A stretch of 64,000 bases of DNA from Pohlia nutans (lineage: Eukaryota > Streptophyta > Bryopsida > Bryales > Mniaceae). The stretch is taken from NCBI GenBank assembly GCA_022496805.1, contig CM040102.1, forward strand, positions 20,677,955 through 20,741,954, written 5' to 3'. Made by a program: the position numbers and the translations under genes. Below the pieces are notes generated by a model. It was not told the DNA's origin. It saw only the letters and a program-made list of their open reading frames with translations, and did no database searches. Below are positions 46,165-58,039 of this stretch, piece after piece (positions within the stretch are counted from its first letter, which is position 1; each line of letters starts with the position of its first letter).

Positions 46165-47145
46165 ATGATAGATCCGGCATACTGTATGGCAATGGTATTA
46201 ATTGCTTTGAATGTGTGTTTTATGGAGGTTTCACAGATGTTGAATTTAGTTTCAAGTAGTTTCATTGAGGGGACGTGTGTGGTTCCTCTAGCACCAGCTG
46301 TAATGATTATGATGGGATCTACTTTCCAGCCTTGTTGTATGATATTGTTAATAAGGGTTGGTATTTTAAAAAAATTCTGCCAATTGTTTCTGGTGAAAAT
46401 CTGTCGTTTGTGTATGTGAATTCTATAAATTGTATGGTTAGGTTATCATCGGGGTTTAGAGGCGGCGGGCTTTGGTATGGGAGGCCTTTAATGCATAGTA
46501 TATCTGGTTTGAATCTGGCATTACATTGACATCTTTGTTGATTTCAAGTACATGGTAATAACCATGGAGGAACTGTGTTTCTTGTGGGTTATTGTTGAAT
46601 GTGCCCGCATTCATGAGAGTGTAGCATCTTCATTTATTTGAGGATAATATTAATTTTCTTAGTTCCCATACCGCTTTATTGTGTCTTTTGGTTCTTAGTG
46701 CGTGTATGTGGTGTTGTTTGCATAGTAAAAGTACATGTAGCCAAGTATCTCCATCTTGTGAATTACATATGGGACATGTTTTTTAGGGGAATCTTTGTAT
46801 GCCGAAGATTAATTGTTTTCTGGCATTCCCCATGTATTGACCGGTTCTAAATTTTAGTATGCTTGTTTTTTGTGCGTCTGGTATTTCTGAGTTTTTCCAA
46901 AAGTCATTGGACATTTCGTTGTCTATGATGGAGTTTGTTGTCCATTTGCTAATGTTAGAAAAGTCTTCTGCTAGTATTTCTAGGTTAGTTTCTCGGTCAT
47001 GTTTCTTTATGTATTCTTCCAAACATCTAACTGGTCCTTTGTCCGGTCTTTTGATACGACCGAGCCATGTGTCTTTCTGGAAGTAGAACGGTGTGGTATG
47101 TGCAAATTCGTGTGGATTTGCTGCTGGTTGATAGCCTCTTTTCAT
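46165..47145 (-). pseudogene. LINE C-terminal region with zinc-binding motif
   Basis: After RNase H the frame encodes DTWLGRIKRPDKGPVRCLEE, a helical stretch and TGQYMGNARKQLIFGIQRFP. An in-frame TAA follows. Beyond it the same frame reads KTCPICNSQDGDTWLHVLLL then CKQHHIHAL, a Cys2-His-type motif of the kind found at the C-termini of many LINE polyproteins, probably for nucleic-acid binding. More diverged coding-like sequence continues toward 46165 (GWKVDPIIIITAGARGTTH on the minus strand). Confidence 0.6.
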
Positions 47146-47636
47146 GGTTCCTCTATTGCAAGTTGATCTGCGTGTTCATTCCCTGTAATTTTAGTGTGTG
47201 CTTTAACTTTGTATATTGTGGTTGGTTGTGTTCGTTTTTTTAGCATTTTTACCATATCTTCTAATATGGTTTTGTTAGCGTGGTTGTTTTGTTGGGTTGG
47301 GTGTTTTAGTTGTGTGTTTAGAACATGTATACAATTGAGACAATCGGTAAAAATGTGTGTTGGTTCATTTATGTATTTAGTGGTGATTATTGAGAGTGTT
47401 TTATGTATGGCCATTAGTTCTGCTCTGAAGCATGTTTGTAGTCCAGGCAATCTTTTTGATATTTGTACATCTGGTTTAGATGAGTTGTAGATTCCATATC
47501 CAGCTTTTTCTTTTTTCCAATGGCCATCATCAGCTTCTTGAGGTGGTAAGAAGGATCCATCTGTGTAATAGCTGTATTGTGGTAGAAATTTTAGTGTAGT
47601 GTTTATTTCGAAATTTGGAATGGGATCTATCCACAT
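47142..47636 (-). pseudogene. RNase H domain of the LINE
   Basis: This is a 165-codon stretch of the LINE polyprotein. All four RNase H acidic residues are recognisable: Asp in YYTDGSF, Glu in CFRAELMAIH, Asp in HIFTDCLNCI, and the final Asp in GNEHADQLA with the conserved His in VKAHTKITG. The domain would degrade the RNA strand during reverse transcription. It is locally intact, but neighbouring stops prevent a full polyprotein. Confidence 0.85.
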
Positions 47637-47639
47637 GTG

Positions 47640-49086
47640 TTGTAAATTATTATGAGGTGGATATATTAGTTTGTTCCATTTTGTGTTTTTGTTAACTTTT
47701 GTGTTTAATGATGTGGGTGGTGCTGTTTGTGTGTGGTATTGCGAGATTTGTAGATTTTCAATTTCTGTGTTTATAGTGGTTATTTGGTTTATCGTGCCAA
47801 TGTTATTGTTTTGATGGTGAATACATCATATGTGTATAGCAAGTGGTTCATTGCGGGTTTTGTTGGGTGTAAGTAGTATTGTTGGTTTGTCATATGTGAT
47901 GGTGTCTGCGGCAAAGTGTATGATGGCGTGTGTATCCGGGAAGGGTTCGTTGTACGCTGATAGATTTTGGTACCAGTTGGTGTCTGGGATTGCTAGAATG
48001 GTGGCAATTTTTGGGTCTTGTTTTGTTACTAGTCTAGCCCAGTGTATTGCTTGTTGTGCTGTTTCGGTGTCATTTGGGTGAGCATATCCAATACCTTTCC
48101 ATTTGTATCGAAAGGCTGTTCCTAGTGAACCAAAAATCCTATCTCTAGCGAATGTTGAGAAGAATTGGGTAGATTTCATGGAACATGTAATTGGTGATGA
48201 AAAGTATGAGTGTGTTATATTAAATGTTGTTATTAGTGTGTCTAGAATGTTGGATGGAATGGTATGATGTGGTGTTTTTATTGTATTCTTTTTGTGTTTT
48301 TTGTGTTCGTATCTTCGGTATAACCAGACTACTTCCGTTTCAAATGGTTGTATAGCAGGTATTAGTCTGTGGCTGTTGGATTTATTGTTGTTATATTGTT
48401 GCCATAACCATTTTATTCTTGTAGTTGGAATGGTGGTGATATATTTACCGATGTCATTATATATATATGGGTTTTATCATTTTGTGTTTGAATGGTGCAC
48501 TTGTTTGTGTCTATGTCTCTGTCTGGGTTGCATTCAATTGTGGATGTTTTGATCTAGGGAATTATTGTTGGGGGTGGGATGTGTCTAGTGTCTCTATTTT
48601 GTTTGAGTGTAAATTGTGTATTTATAATATTTTGATAGTGTTTGTTTTTAAGATCTATATAGTATTTTGTAAGTAGGTTTATATTATGATGTATTACTGT
48701 TGGTAGATTTAGTGGGAATAGTTCACGTTGTACTAACCATTTATTATATGTTATGTGGTTTGAGTCTATCCATTGACATAGATAGGTGTTGTATTTTTTA
48801 GATATTTTATATTTGTCTTTAGTTGTAATTGTTTTGTGGTTTAATATTGTGTGAATGGGGAATCTTATGGGATCGTTTTTTATGTTTTGTGGTGGGGCTG
48901 GTTGTTGTGGAGGTTGAGGGACTTGTACGGGATTTGTTGGTGTTCTTGGTATTATTCTGTGGTTGTATATTTTGTATTTATCTTTTAGTGTACGGGGTGG
49001 TAAGTGTATTTGACATGGACTTGGGCAATCTTCGTCACATTTTGGTTCACAGAAGAGTTGTTCTGCTATGTTTAATGCACTTTTGT
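47640..49086 (-). pseudogene. LINE region between RT and RNase H; possible methyltransferase-like fold
   Basis: This minus-strand stretch continues the LINE reading with several stops. After a Pro/Gln-rich linker the readable product includes FFSTFARDRIFGSLGTAFRY, KWKGIGYAHPNDTETAQQAI and KIATILAIPDTNWYQNLSAY. The order (an FGSLG turn, a Trp-Lys-Gly stretch, YAHPND, then hydrophobic ILAIPD) resembles phage Dam-type N6-adenine methyltransferases, in which an NPPY/W motif takes the place of AHPN. That parallel is inference from pattern alone. A different accessory domain is equally possible. Confidence 0.3.
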
Positions 49087-50372
49087 CTAGTTTAGTTGAA
49101 TTTTGATAGTATATGTTTTAAATTCTTCTGGTGACATTAGTTTTGTGCCGTTGGGAAGGATGATTTGATTAATATTGTAGATTTTGTGTGCCATTAATTT
49201 ATATAATAATTTGATGGAGAGTTTTGGGTCTAATTGTGGTGGGTCATTTATGACTGCAGAACGCCATTCGCGTTCTAGTTCAGTCATATCGAGTTGAAAG
49301 TTCTCTTCTGTGCTTTTAAGGTGTATATCAACTTCTATGTGCAGAAGGAATAATGTACGTGTTGTAGGTGATGTAATGCAATCTTGACGCTTAATTCGTG
49401 GGATGTTTTCGGCACCGCCGGCTTTGACAAGTATGTGTTGTATAAGTCCTTTATATATTATTCCTAGTCTTCCTTTGTCGTTAAGTGCATTACGAAGTTG
49501 TTCCCCAATGCATCTAAGGTAGGCATTTTTTAGAGAGAAGGCTTCTAGTCCAAATAAATCATGAGGAAGTTGAGTTATTATGTTTGCGGTGCTTTTAGGT
49601 AGCCCGCATATTGTTTTTTGGATTGCAATAATTTTCTTGTCAAGTTTTTTAATGGTTGGTAGTGAGTATGGGACTGCGAAGAAGCTGTAGGCTATGCCTG
49701 CTCTGATTACTGTGTCTACCATACTGATTCTTTGTTTGATGGTGGCAGGGCATTTTGATAATTGTTTACATTGGTCTATTATTTTAGTTGTGGTGATATG
49801 TGTTTGTAGTTTCCATTTTAGTGATGGAACTAATTGTATACCTAAGTATACGTACGGTTCATTTTGATGGAGTACTGGTAATGTCTGGTCTCTGTAATTG
49901 ATTTTTTGGTTTGTGATGTGGGTTTTAAATTTGTTTGGTGGCATTTTGGATTTATTTGGGCAACCGGTAACGGCGCATTTTGTGACTCCCAAGTCCATGC
50001 CCGCCCATTCACAGAATTTGTCGATTTTGTTTAGTTGTATTTGTAGTGATTTTGTATTGTTTGATATAGCTGCTAAATCGTCTGCGTATGCTGCAGAGCT
50101 AATTTGGATTTTTGATGTACCAAATTTGTAGCCATTTTCCCCTCTTTGTAGCCATCTCAAGAGTGGTTCAAGAAAAATTATGAAAAGATATGGACTAAGT
50201 GTATCTCCTTGTATGGCTCCTCTTTGAATCGGTATTGGTTTTGTTTTGCCAAAGTGTTCACCGGTAAAAATGGTGTTTGAATGGGAGTAGATGTTGTCAA
50301 CTAGCATAACTACATCTTCTAGGTATCCAAGGTCTTTCATTATAGTTAGGAGTCTTGGATGGTCTAGTGAGC
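49087..50372 (-). pseudogene. Reverse transcriptase, C-terminal half, of the LINE
   Basis: A long minus-strand frame starts at the CACTA junction (GSLDHPRLLTIMKDLG) and runs to a TAG at 49089-49087. It includes PIQRGAIQGDTLSPYLFIIF (RT motif with the conserved QGD.LSP), the catalytic SSAAYADDLAAISN (YADD box), the GMDLGVTKCAVTG segment and the VYLGIQLVP motif, followed by thumb-like sequence. The first RT motifs are on the other side of the CACTA element at 62479-62988. The reading frame is continuous across the two parts once the insertion and one CAA copy are disregarded, apart from a TGA four codons before the junction. Confidence 0.92.
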
Positions 50373-50879
50373 CAACACTATAAGAAACCCGTGTTTTTTG
50401 TCATGTCTTAAAAACAACGTGTAGACATGGTGTAAGAGATCGTGTAGCATGTAAGATCCGGGGAACATCTTGTCATGTCTTCAACAACGCGTAGACATCC
50501 GTGGATGTCTATCAAATTTCAGAGGCTGAAAGGTGTGACACGTCGGCGCCACGTCAACGCCACATCAGTGGCAAAAGGTCGGGCAGTGCCACGTCGGGAT
50601 GGAATTCATCCTTCCCGTGGGTGACGTGGAAGAAAACGTGGTCCCGCCACTTTCCGACGTGGCGGCGGGAAAATCCAACGTGGACACGGGAAATTCTGAC
50701 GTGTCACCCGGGAAAATCGGACGTGGCATGCCACGTCAGCAGATGCCCGTGTGTTTTTCATTTCCGCCACATGTTGCCCTGGACGTCTCCCGGGACATGA
50801 CTGTGTTTCAATAGACATTCGCGCATAGACGCGGACGTGTCCTGCGAGAGCTCCGCGGCGACATCAATCTGTCTTTGAG

Positions 50880-51540
50880 GACGTTCACGATGACATGCGC
50901 CTTCTTATTCAAGACGTGGCAATTTGTTTAGCTTCTCGTGGCAGATGTCCTGCGAGACATCACTATGCAATCGTGCTAATGTTCTCCACGACGTCTTACA
51001 TAACATCCATTGCGGTGACGTGGATGTTTTTGAAAGACATCATCATGATAAGAGAGTCGTCCCAGAGAACATCCCGAGGTCATCTCATACGTGTCACGGA
51101 AGACATCATCGTCATCGCAAAGACGTGGTCTGTAATATGTTGCGTCATTTATGAACATGTTCTAAAAGACATGAGCATAGACATCCTTCAGTCGACCCAG
51201 AAAACAGCCTGACGTCTTGTAGCATGTGCTGTGAGATATAGCCGCGCTAATTGTAGACGTCTCACGAAGCATGGTCACGTCATTCGGCAATCGTGCCCAT
51301 GCTCTCGAAGACGGCTTAGAGAACATGCACTGCGTCACGAATTTCGTTTCTGGAAGACATCATCGTGATAAGAGAGTCGTCCCACCTAACATCCCCAGAT
51401 CTCGTAACACGTGTCACGGAAGACATCATCGTCATCACAAAGGCGTTCCCTCAAACATTTGACGTCACTCACAAACATCTTATACAAGACATAATCATCA
51501 TCACATAGTCGACCCATAAAACATGCTGACGTACTTTACC
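50880..51540 (+). repeat. 318-bp tandem repeat within the CACTA left region, two units
   Basis: Landmark GATAAGAGAGTCGTCCCA recurs at about 51048 and 51367, and CACGTGTCACGGAAGACATC-like sequence recurs with it. AGTCGACCCA recurs at about 51191 and 51509. The spacing is close to 318 bp. Both units are rich in GACATC/GACGTC. Confidence 0.7.
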
Positions 51541-52578
51541 GCGTTTTGTGAAAGACAGCTACCGCTATATGTAGACGTCGCACGCCGTATATTCACGTCA
51601 CCAGTCGAACATGCACCGAGTCATCCTTCGCGACCACCCCAACATCCCCACGTCATGATCAACATGCACAACAATACATCTCCCGTAACATGCACTAGTC
51701 TTGGTGAGCATCCATACGTCACATTGCAGAGCAGTTGTACTGTACCATAGGAGTGATGCCTGCCAGTCACAAATACGTACTCGCATTGCATATGCATAAA
51801 ATATTTCAATTGCACAGTTCGATTGTGATAACTATTCAGTCCGTGACATAAATTGGCGCTGAGTCCACATCTACAGGCCCGTCCACCACACATCGCTCTA
51901 CTATGCATCCACTAGCTGCGCACGCTCCAATGTCATCGGTTGCTTTCGGTGCTCCCAAAATTATCAGTACTCTCCTCGGCGCTTGTCTGAGACTGCACAT
52001 GAGCATATGCCAACAACCATTGCGGTTAAGCAAGGCCCACGACAATGGCCGTAAACTACGGAAATCCTCATACTTGGGACGTTCTACATATGCATGGAAT
52101 GTTGTCCACGTGCCTGACAGCTGGACCCTCATCCAATACGATAAACAACGTTCTATACGTCTCCCAGCAAATACTTCAAGCTACATCACAGGTTAAGACA
52201 TCTCCTGGGATGTTCTATGAAACAAGCGGCTACGCTGCTGGAGTCGCGACAGCGTCTGAACTGACGTCTCCGAAGACGTCGTGCCCATAGTCTAACAAGT
52301 ACCGTTGCGTTCAGTTCGGATTGTTGTGGCTCAGTTGCATCTCATTTGTGGTGCATGTTCATTTCTTCTTGGCCGCCTCCGCTCTTGTTGACGTGCCACA
52401 CTGCACTGGTGCAATGACATCATGTCATGGACTCTTTCTATGCAATGTCCCAGTATACTATGCATGACAATCTAAAAACCACTTAGACATTGCATAATTT
52501 GCCGTATTCAACGCGAATCACTGAATTTCAGACATTCACGGGAAGCATACATGCACGTCCAAACATGACAGTGGATCA

Positions 52579-54476
52579 TTATTTCCCAACCTTCTCAGTC
52601 GCACTCTCCGGTTTCGACAGGCCCGCTTGCTTCGTGGAATCAACTTTGGTCATTTTGGATGCCCCCGTTGGCTTCGTTGTGTCACGACTCCCAGCTTTAG
52701 ACAATCCTGCAGGCTTCGGAGTCTTCGCAGGTGCCTTTGTTACACTGTCGGGCTTAGTACTGCGCCTGACACTAGCTGTGGAACCCCCGAGTGTGTCGAC
52801 AACCTTCTGCACTTACAGTTCAGCGGTACTACTTGTAATGCACGCATTCACAGTAGACATTGAAGTATGGTATGCACACCAAAGACTCATGACCTCCCCT
52901 CTCCACCCACGTCATCAAATTCAGTCTAACTCCCCTACTTGTCATGACGCAAGCTTTCATTCACGCACAGTACAACTTCAGTTCCATACACTTCACACTC
53001 ATGACAAGGACAAGGAAAACATACATCGCATGCAAAAATACACCATGCTCAATTGCCTAGACAGAGTTACAAAAAACATTGCAGTGTTCCAAAACATGTC
53101 TGTGCAATGTCTCTACAAATGCGGGGATGTTTCGGCAGACGTCCGTGCGCTTCCTAAGTCGTTCTGCAGATGTCATCCACAACGTGTTTACGCCTTACTG
53201 TTCCAGCATATCTACCCTCAACTCTTTACCTGCTTGGTCTGGACCATTGTGTTCGCGTTGTCATTGCAGCCAGTATCAGAAAGAACTGCCGGAACCACGT
53301 ATAGGTCGCACGAGAAGACAGTGAACATCTCCGGTAACATCCGGCTGCGTTCGTGAGGACATCAATGCGCATTATGAAACATCCTCATGTTGTCTAAGAC
53401 ATTCACTAACGTCACCTACTATGTTCAAGACGCTAGTGGAAACAGATGGATGTTTATAGAGGCATTTTCAATCACATCAACGTCTACTCAAGAGATCTTT
53501 ACACATATGGCAAACAACATACAGCAAGCTCTACTGTACATACATACATTGCATAAATTGTGACGCACCTGCTTCGCTACCCGCAGCCTCTCGGAGTGCG
53601 GCCATCTGTGTTGATAGTGTGCCCTTCCCCTTGGATACTTTGCGCATCTGCTCCGACTTTTCTCTGGACTCTCCAGTCGGCAGTCGCCCTCTTTGCCACA
53701 AAAAATTTCCATTTCTTGTCGGTTATATCGGGTGGCCTCTGTTGTATTTGGTCGATCAGTCCGTCGAGCCTGAACCGTCTGTTGGTTAGCGTCTTGTTGA
53801 CTCGAACGGAAATCCACCCCGGGTCTACTATCCTCCGGCCGTTCTCCCCCCTCACCTCCCATCCTGCGAATTCACGCATCACGCATGCACTAGAGTCATT
53901 CACGGCAAAGAAATAGTAAAAATAAAAAAAAAGACGCAATGACAGGGTAGAAACACACGAAATGCGACGTGGATGTTGTGATTCAGACGTCCCCTTGTCA
54001 CAGGGGACGTTTCCATGTACATCCTCACACGTCTCACAAGACATCCTTAGACGTCTCCATAAACATCCGTTAACGTCCAAGAGGATATCTGCACATCACT
54101 TTCAAGACATGGAGAATCATGTGTATGGAATGTCAAATCATAACGTTTATATGTGATAGGCAGCAGCAAAAAATGAGATGAGCATGTCATTTGTTTCAAT
54201 TCTGCTCTACGGCTTGGGAGTTTGTGGCACAAATAAGAAGGGTGTACCTGCCCACACGCGCTTCAAAAATCTTTCCTTCGCCGGCCGAATTTGCTTGGGA
54301 CATTTTTTACATGGATCGAAGTCCCTCGAGAGCAGCCGCAAGTCATTCTCAAACGCCGACACCAATGCCCGTATGGGTGGCCATTTTGGTCCACAATCAG
54401 CAATTTCTTGTCCCAATCCCGCTCCATGGTGCCGCTGAGACGGAGGCGGTGTCTCCCCCATCTTCCGTGTCCTCAT
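52579..54476 (-). pseudogene. Possible TnpA-like (plant En/Spm Transposase_24-type) gene of the CACTA element
   Basis: Minus-strand exon-like blocks lie at 54476-54207 (SQRHHGAGLGQEIADCGPKW), about 53905-53577 (REFAGWEVRGENGRRIVDPG, then LDGLIDQIQQRPPDITDKKW and KFFVAKRATADWRVQRKVGA) and 52812-52579 (a Lys/Pro/Ser-rich tail with repeated KPxGLSK). The block with DKKWKFFVAKRATADW resembles the W-x-x-F-V region of plant En/Spm Transposase_24 proteins. These DNA-binding accessory proteins recognise the subterminal repeats. A donor near 53573 (AGCAG/GTGCGT) is plausible. Exon joins are unresolved and the family call is tentative. Confidence 0.35.
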
Positions 54477-54969
54477 TTAGGGTTATCTCCGTCCTCTTCG
54501 TCCGGCTCATCGTCGTCCTCCTGCTTGGAGTGATTGTCATACCCTTGGCTGTACAACAAAAAACCTTGCCTAATTACATGTTAATATCACGTACCATAGC
54601 ATTCCAAAGTACATGTTGATGTAGCAACCCCTTCCACAGCAACCCACGACATAGTACATCATAGCATCTCAGAACATGGCAACTCAGATAATGATGTTGC
54701 ACTTGCATCATGGACTTGATACAGCTCATTCACACGCGCAATGGTTCTCGGATGTCCGGTGAGACGTCTCTATGTTTCATGGAACGTCCCCCTCTCGTGT
54801 ATGACATCTGCAACATAGTCACCTTACTCAATGATCAACAAAGCCCATTCTCACAGATGAATCATTCCAGGACACTTGCGACATTCTACTGTTCGCCTTC
54901 GTACACAAGAAAGCTATATGCAACAAAATTACGTCTGGCAGGGGGCGTCTCACGAGACGTGAGCATGTC

Positions 54970-55110
54970 TTCTACCATGTTTCCAGGGATGTCTGGCTAG
55001 ACGTAAATATGTCATCTTCCGTGTTGCCAGGGACTACTGCCTAGATGTAACCATATCGAATGCAGTGTTGCCATGGACGTCTGGCTAGATGCAACCATGT
55101 CCTAATCCGT
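54970..55110 (+). repeat. 44-bp tandem repeat, three units, in the CACTA element
   Basis: GTKTTKCCAKGGA-like unit starts occur at 54977, 55021 and 55065, each followed by CTAGATGYAA or CTAGACGTAA. Units are diverged. Confidence 0.7.
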
Positions 55111-55251
55111 ATTCTAGGGAAGCACTGGCACATAATCGTGTTCAAAAATTCCACAAATGCTTGCAATGGCTCACTGTCCTGATCACATTCTTCATCACCA
55201 TGTTTCGGTGGAAAACAGGGTTGTAGAATTAGGAGCTCAAGCGCAGACATC

Positions 55252-56100
55252 CAACCCAAACATCTGTGGTGACATCTCTGATGACATCTTTGGTGCCATG
55301 CCCGATGACATCTCTGGTAACATTGCTAATGACATCTCTAGTGACATCTATGATGTAAATATATGGTGCATGCTACGAACATGAAGGCCATACCTGCATA
55401 CACCCGCCTGAAAAACCGCCAATTTGCAAGTCGCGACCGCCCTTCCCAGTTGTGTCTGGGATTCAAGTCTTTAGCGCTGCATATACTAGCATACTACAAG
55501 TCTTAGGGTTTCTTCCACAACAACACCTTCTTCATAGTGTCATACAAGATGCCTTTGAAATCCACTAACACCAGTTTCTTCATCAAATTTCCCCCCCCCT
55601 CCGTCCTTGACCTCGCCGGCGTTGCCGCCACGCTTCCAAAGCCACGTAGCATTAGGATTTCTACAACTACTATTCTCTATTCTCTCTCTATAACTAGTTG
55701 TAGAGATGGGTATCTAAAACTACAACTACTATTCTCCACACCCATCTCTACAACTACTATTCTCTTACTATAGTTTACAATCATTCTAAAAATAGATGGA
55801 AACACTTTTCAAAACCTCTACACTCTAAATTCTAACTTCTTGGAGAAATGAAAACGAAAATGAGCTTGGTGCAACGTCTAAATCCTCTTAAAGGTCTCAT
55901 GACCTAACTCTGAGTGCGGCAGCTAACCCTAGCCGCCTCTGTTCATCCAGTGAACTGGATGAAACTCATCCCAGTAGATGATCACAGTGACGTCATGGAC
56001 ATCATCTTAGACATCTTCATGGACATCTTTATAGACATCATCTTAGACATCTTTATGGACGTCATCTTAGACATCTTCATAGATAGCTGGATGTCATCCT
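55252..56100 (+). repeat. GACATC-based short tandem repeats in the CACTA element
   Basis: GACATCT recurs roughly every 15-18 bp at about 55270-55355. GACATC(T/A)TC units recur at about 55998-56085, encoding an Asp-Ile-rich repeat in some frames. These are not coding. Between them (55400-55950) no gene is evident. Confidence 0.6.
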
Positions 56101-56811
56101 TGATATCCTTCCAAACATTCCAATGTTGGCAATTGACTGTAATTTTTGAATTTATATTGCACTCAGATAAACTTAAAGACTTCATATTACTAAAACGTCT
56201 TGCTTTTCTTAAAAAGTTTTACTTGTCTAAGAATTTGTTAAAATGTTCTTTTACAAGATTCTAATCAAATAAAATCTAATACTAGCACAATTTTATTTTT
56301 AGACAAATAAAACATCTTACACTTGCGTCTAAATGCTTATAAGTATATTAAGAAATATGAAGTTTTTGACGGTACCTAATTTTTTTTTTTAAAACACTGT
56401 AATAAACATGATGAAAGTTGAATGATGAGTATGGGTGTTTGCATGGTATGGTTCATCAACTTCTTTGTCAAAGTGCAAAACTTTGCTCTTCTTTTTGATT
56501 TTTTAGAACTTCATAAATAGAAATTGATGGTAGAAATTTAAAATTTTTGAACTACTACAACTAAATGATGTCTTATACAGTTATACCAATGCCAAAAAAA
56601 GAGGTCAAAAATAACAAACTTGCAGTCCAAATTGGTATTTGTGTAAAACATTAGTGCCTTGTTGTAGTGCTCAAGTGCACACAAAAATTATGAAAGAGAA
56701 CGTCAGGTCCCTCCTATGAGCACCTTCAAATTTATGCACGTGTACATGGCCCTGTTCATATATATGATTGAGTCACAGTAGGAGACGCATCCGCGTCACG
56801 GGTGATGTCCA

Positions 56812-57642
56812 TTGGGACATCGTCCAGAACATGACGGCGTTGTCAGGGATGTTTCGGCATGCAGAGCTCATGTCTTTGGGGACGTCAGCACGGACGTGCG
56901 ACTGTCAGTACTGACGTCTCAGAGGAGACGTGCGCAGTCTCAGCTGCTGCAGGCGTTTACCATGCCTGTCCATAGTCTAACAACAGAGGTGGGTGTGGTG
57001 TCCAAGGAATACATAACCGCAAAGGGACGCCGATGGGAAGAACAAGAGGCGTTTCGAGTGCAGTCGCGACGTCGTCAACCTGGTAGAGCAGTGTCGTACC
57101 CTCCCGAACTCAGCGATTTACCATGCTTTGCTGATTGGCTAAAGGAACGTGTGCTGGAAGCGGAAGAGGCTGGTGTTCGACTCGACGAGGACATCGTACA
57201 GTACTCATGTCCTCCTGAGCATTATCCAACCTCCCATCGGCAAATGCACGCATTCGGTATGCATTTGCGTGTTCGGACGGCCGAGGGGAGCATCGTCACT
57301 CGAGACTCGTGTATATTGGCCGCCTATACACAGCAACTGCGTTGGGGGATTTGCAATGGGAGGCCCATTGACCATACCGCTAAGCATGTGGGGTACATCG
57401 AGGAAATGCTCGAGTTGGATTATCGTAATCACTGCACCACGGTGTTGCTATGCGATTGGGTGAAACACTCACGGGATGTGCGAGTTCCCAGCATAGAAAG
57501 TGACAAGTACGGATTCAACGTGGCAAATTTCAACCACATGGATAATAGAGTACATCAAGATTCGTTTGCATTCCCATTGCATTGTCAGCAGGTTTTTTTC
57601 TCCGATGACCCCACGAGAAGCGAGTGGAAGATCATTTGCTGA
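56812..57642 (+). CDS. CACTA transposon protein, TNP2-associated C-terminal (DUF4216-like) region
   Basis: The convincing part of this 276-codon frame starts near residue 50. It includes SYPPELSDLPCFADWLKERV, EHYPTSHRQMHAFGMHLRVR, HVGYIEEMLELDYRN and CTTVLLCDWVKHSRD. The ending DKYGFNVANFNHM...DSFAFPLHCQQVFFSDDP is the DUF4216 pattern found downstream of the TNP2 transposase in plant CACTA elements. The first 50 residues are probably non-coding subterminal sequence, so the start is not established. Coding-like sequence continues in the same frame past the TGA to a TAG at 57844-57846. The catalytic transposase domain is absent upstream, so this is an isolated C-terminal piece. An exon border may replace the ATG. 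Confidence 0.6.
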   Translation: MGHRPEHDGVVRDVSACRAHVFGDVSTDVRLSVLTSQRRRAQSQLLQAFTMPVHSLTTEVGVVSKEYITAKGRRWEEQEAFRVQSRRRQPGRAVSYPPELSDLPCFADWLKERVLEAEEAGVRLDEDIVQYSCPPEHYPTSHRQMHAFGMHLRVRTAEGSIVTRDSCILAAYTQQLRWGICNGRPIDHTAKHVGYIEEMLELDYRNHCTTVLLCDWVKHSRDVRVPSIESDKYGFNVANFNHMDNRVHQDSFAFPLHCQQVFFSDDPTRSEWKIIC

Positions 57643-58039
57643 ACAGACGTCAGAGGTAGGCATACATCACTTCTTGCTCGAAATCCGGTGCCCGATGGAA
57701 TCATTGTCGGTAACGACGATGACTTCGAAGGCTCGCAACCACAAATTCGGGAAACGGATCCAATTCGAACAGCAGCTCCAACGGGAGGGAGCTTTGTTAC
57801 AGCCGCAAGAGAAACAAACAACCGGGCTCAAATCGAAGAGGACTAGCGATTGATGACCTTTGTATTGCTTGTACCACCGTTCTGTAGCGCTGCATTCCAT
57901 GATCCTACGCGAACACTCTTGTACTCCTTGTGTTTGCGAATATATGTACATACGAATATTGTAATTGTAGGCTTTATAGAGGGCAATGCCTCTGCAATAT
58001 TTACTGAACCAATGTCTGAAACAGTGACTGAAATAGAGC

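Larger units (their letters stand above)
46150..50372 (-). mobile_element. LINE (RT + RNase H), 3' part, left of the CACTA insertion
   Basis: This is a minus-strand non-LTR retrotransposon body. From right to left it encodes the C-terminal part of the reverse transcriptase (50372-49087), a middle region of unclear function (49086-47640), RNase H (47636-47142) and a C-terminal region with a CCHH-type zinc motif (47145-46165). The 5' part lies at 62469-63735 beyond the CACTA element. The coding strand is strongly A/C-rich. Scattered in-frame stops mark it as inactive. No poly-A tail or target duplication was identified. Confidence 0.8.

Noticed and set aside
52490..53356. 288-codon plus-strand open frame inside the CACTA element
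   Set aside because: It runs antisense to the Lys/Pro-rich tail of the possible TnpA-like gene and through GACATC-rich repeats. It shows no domain.
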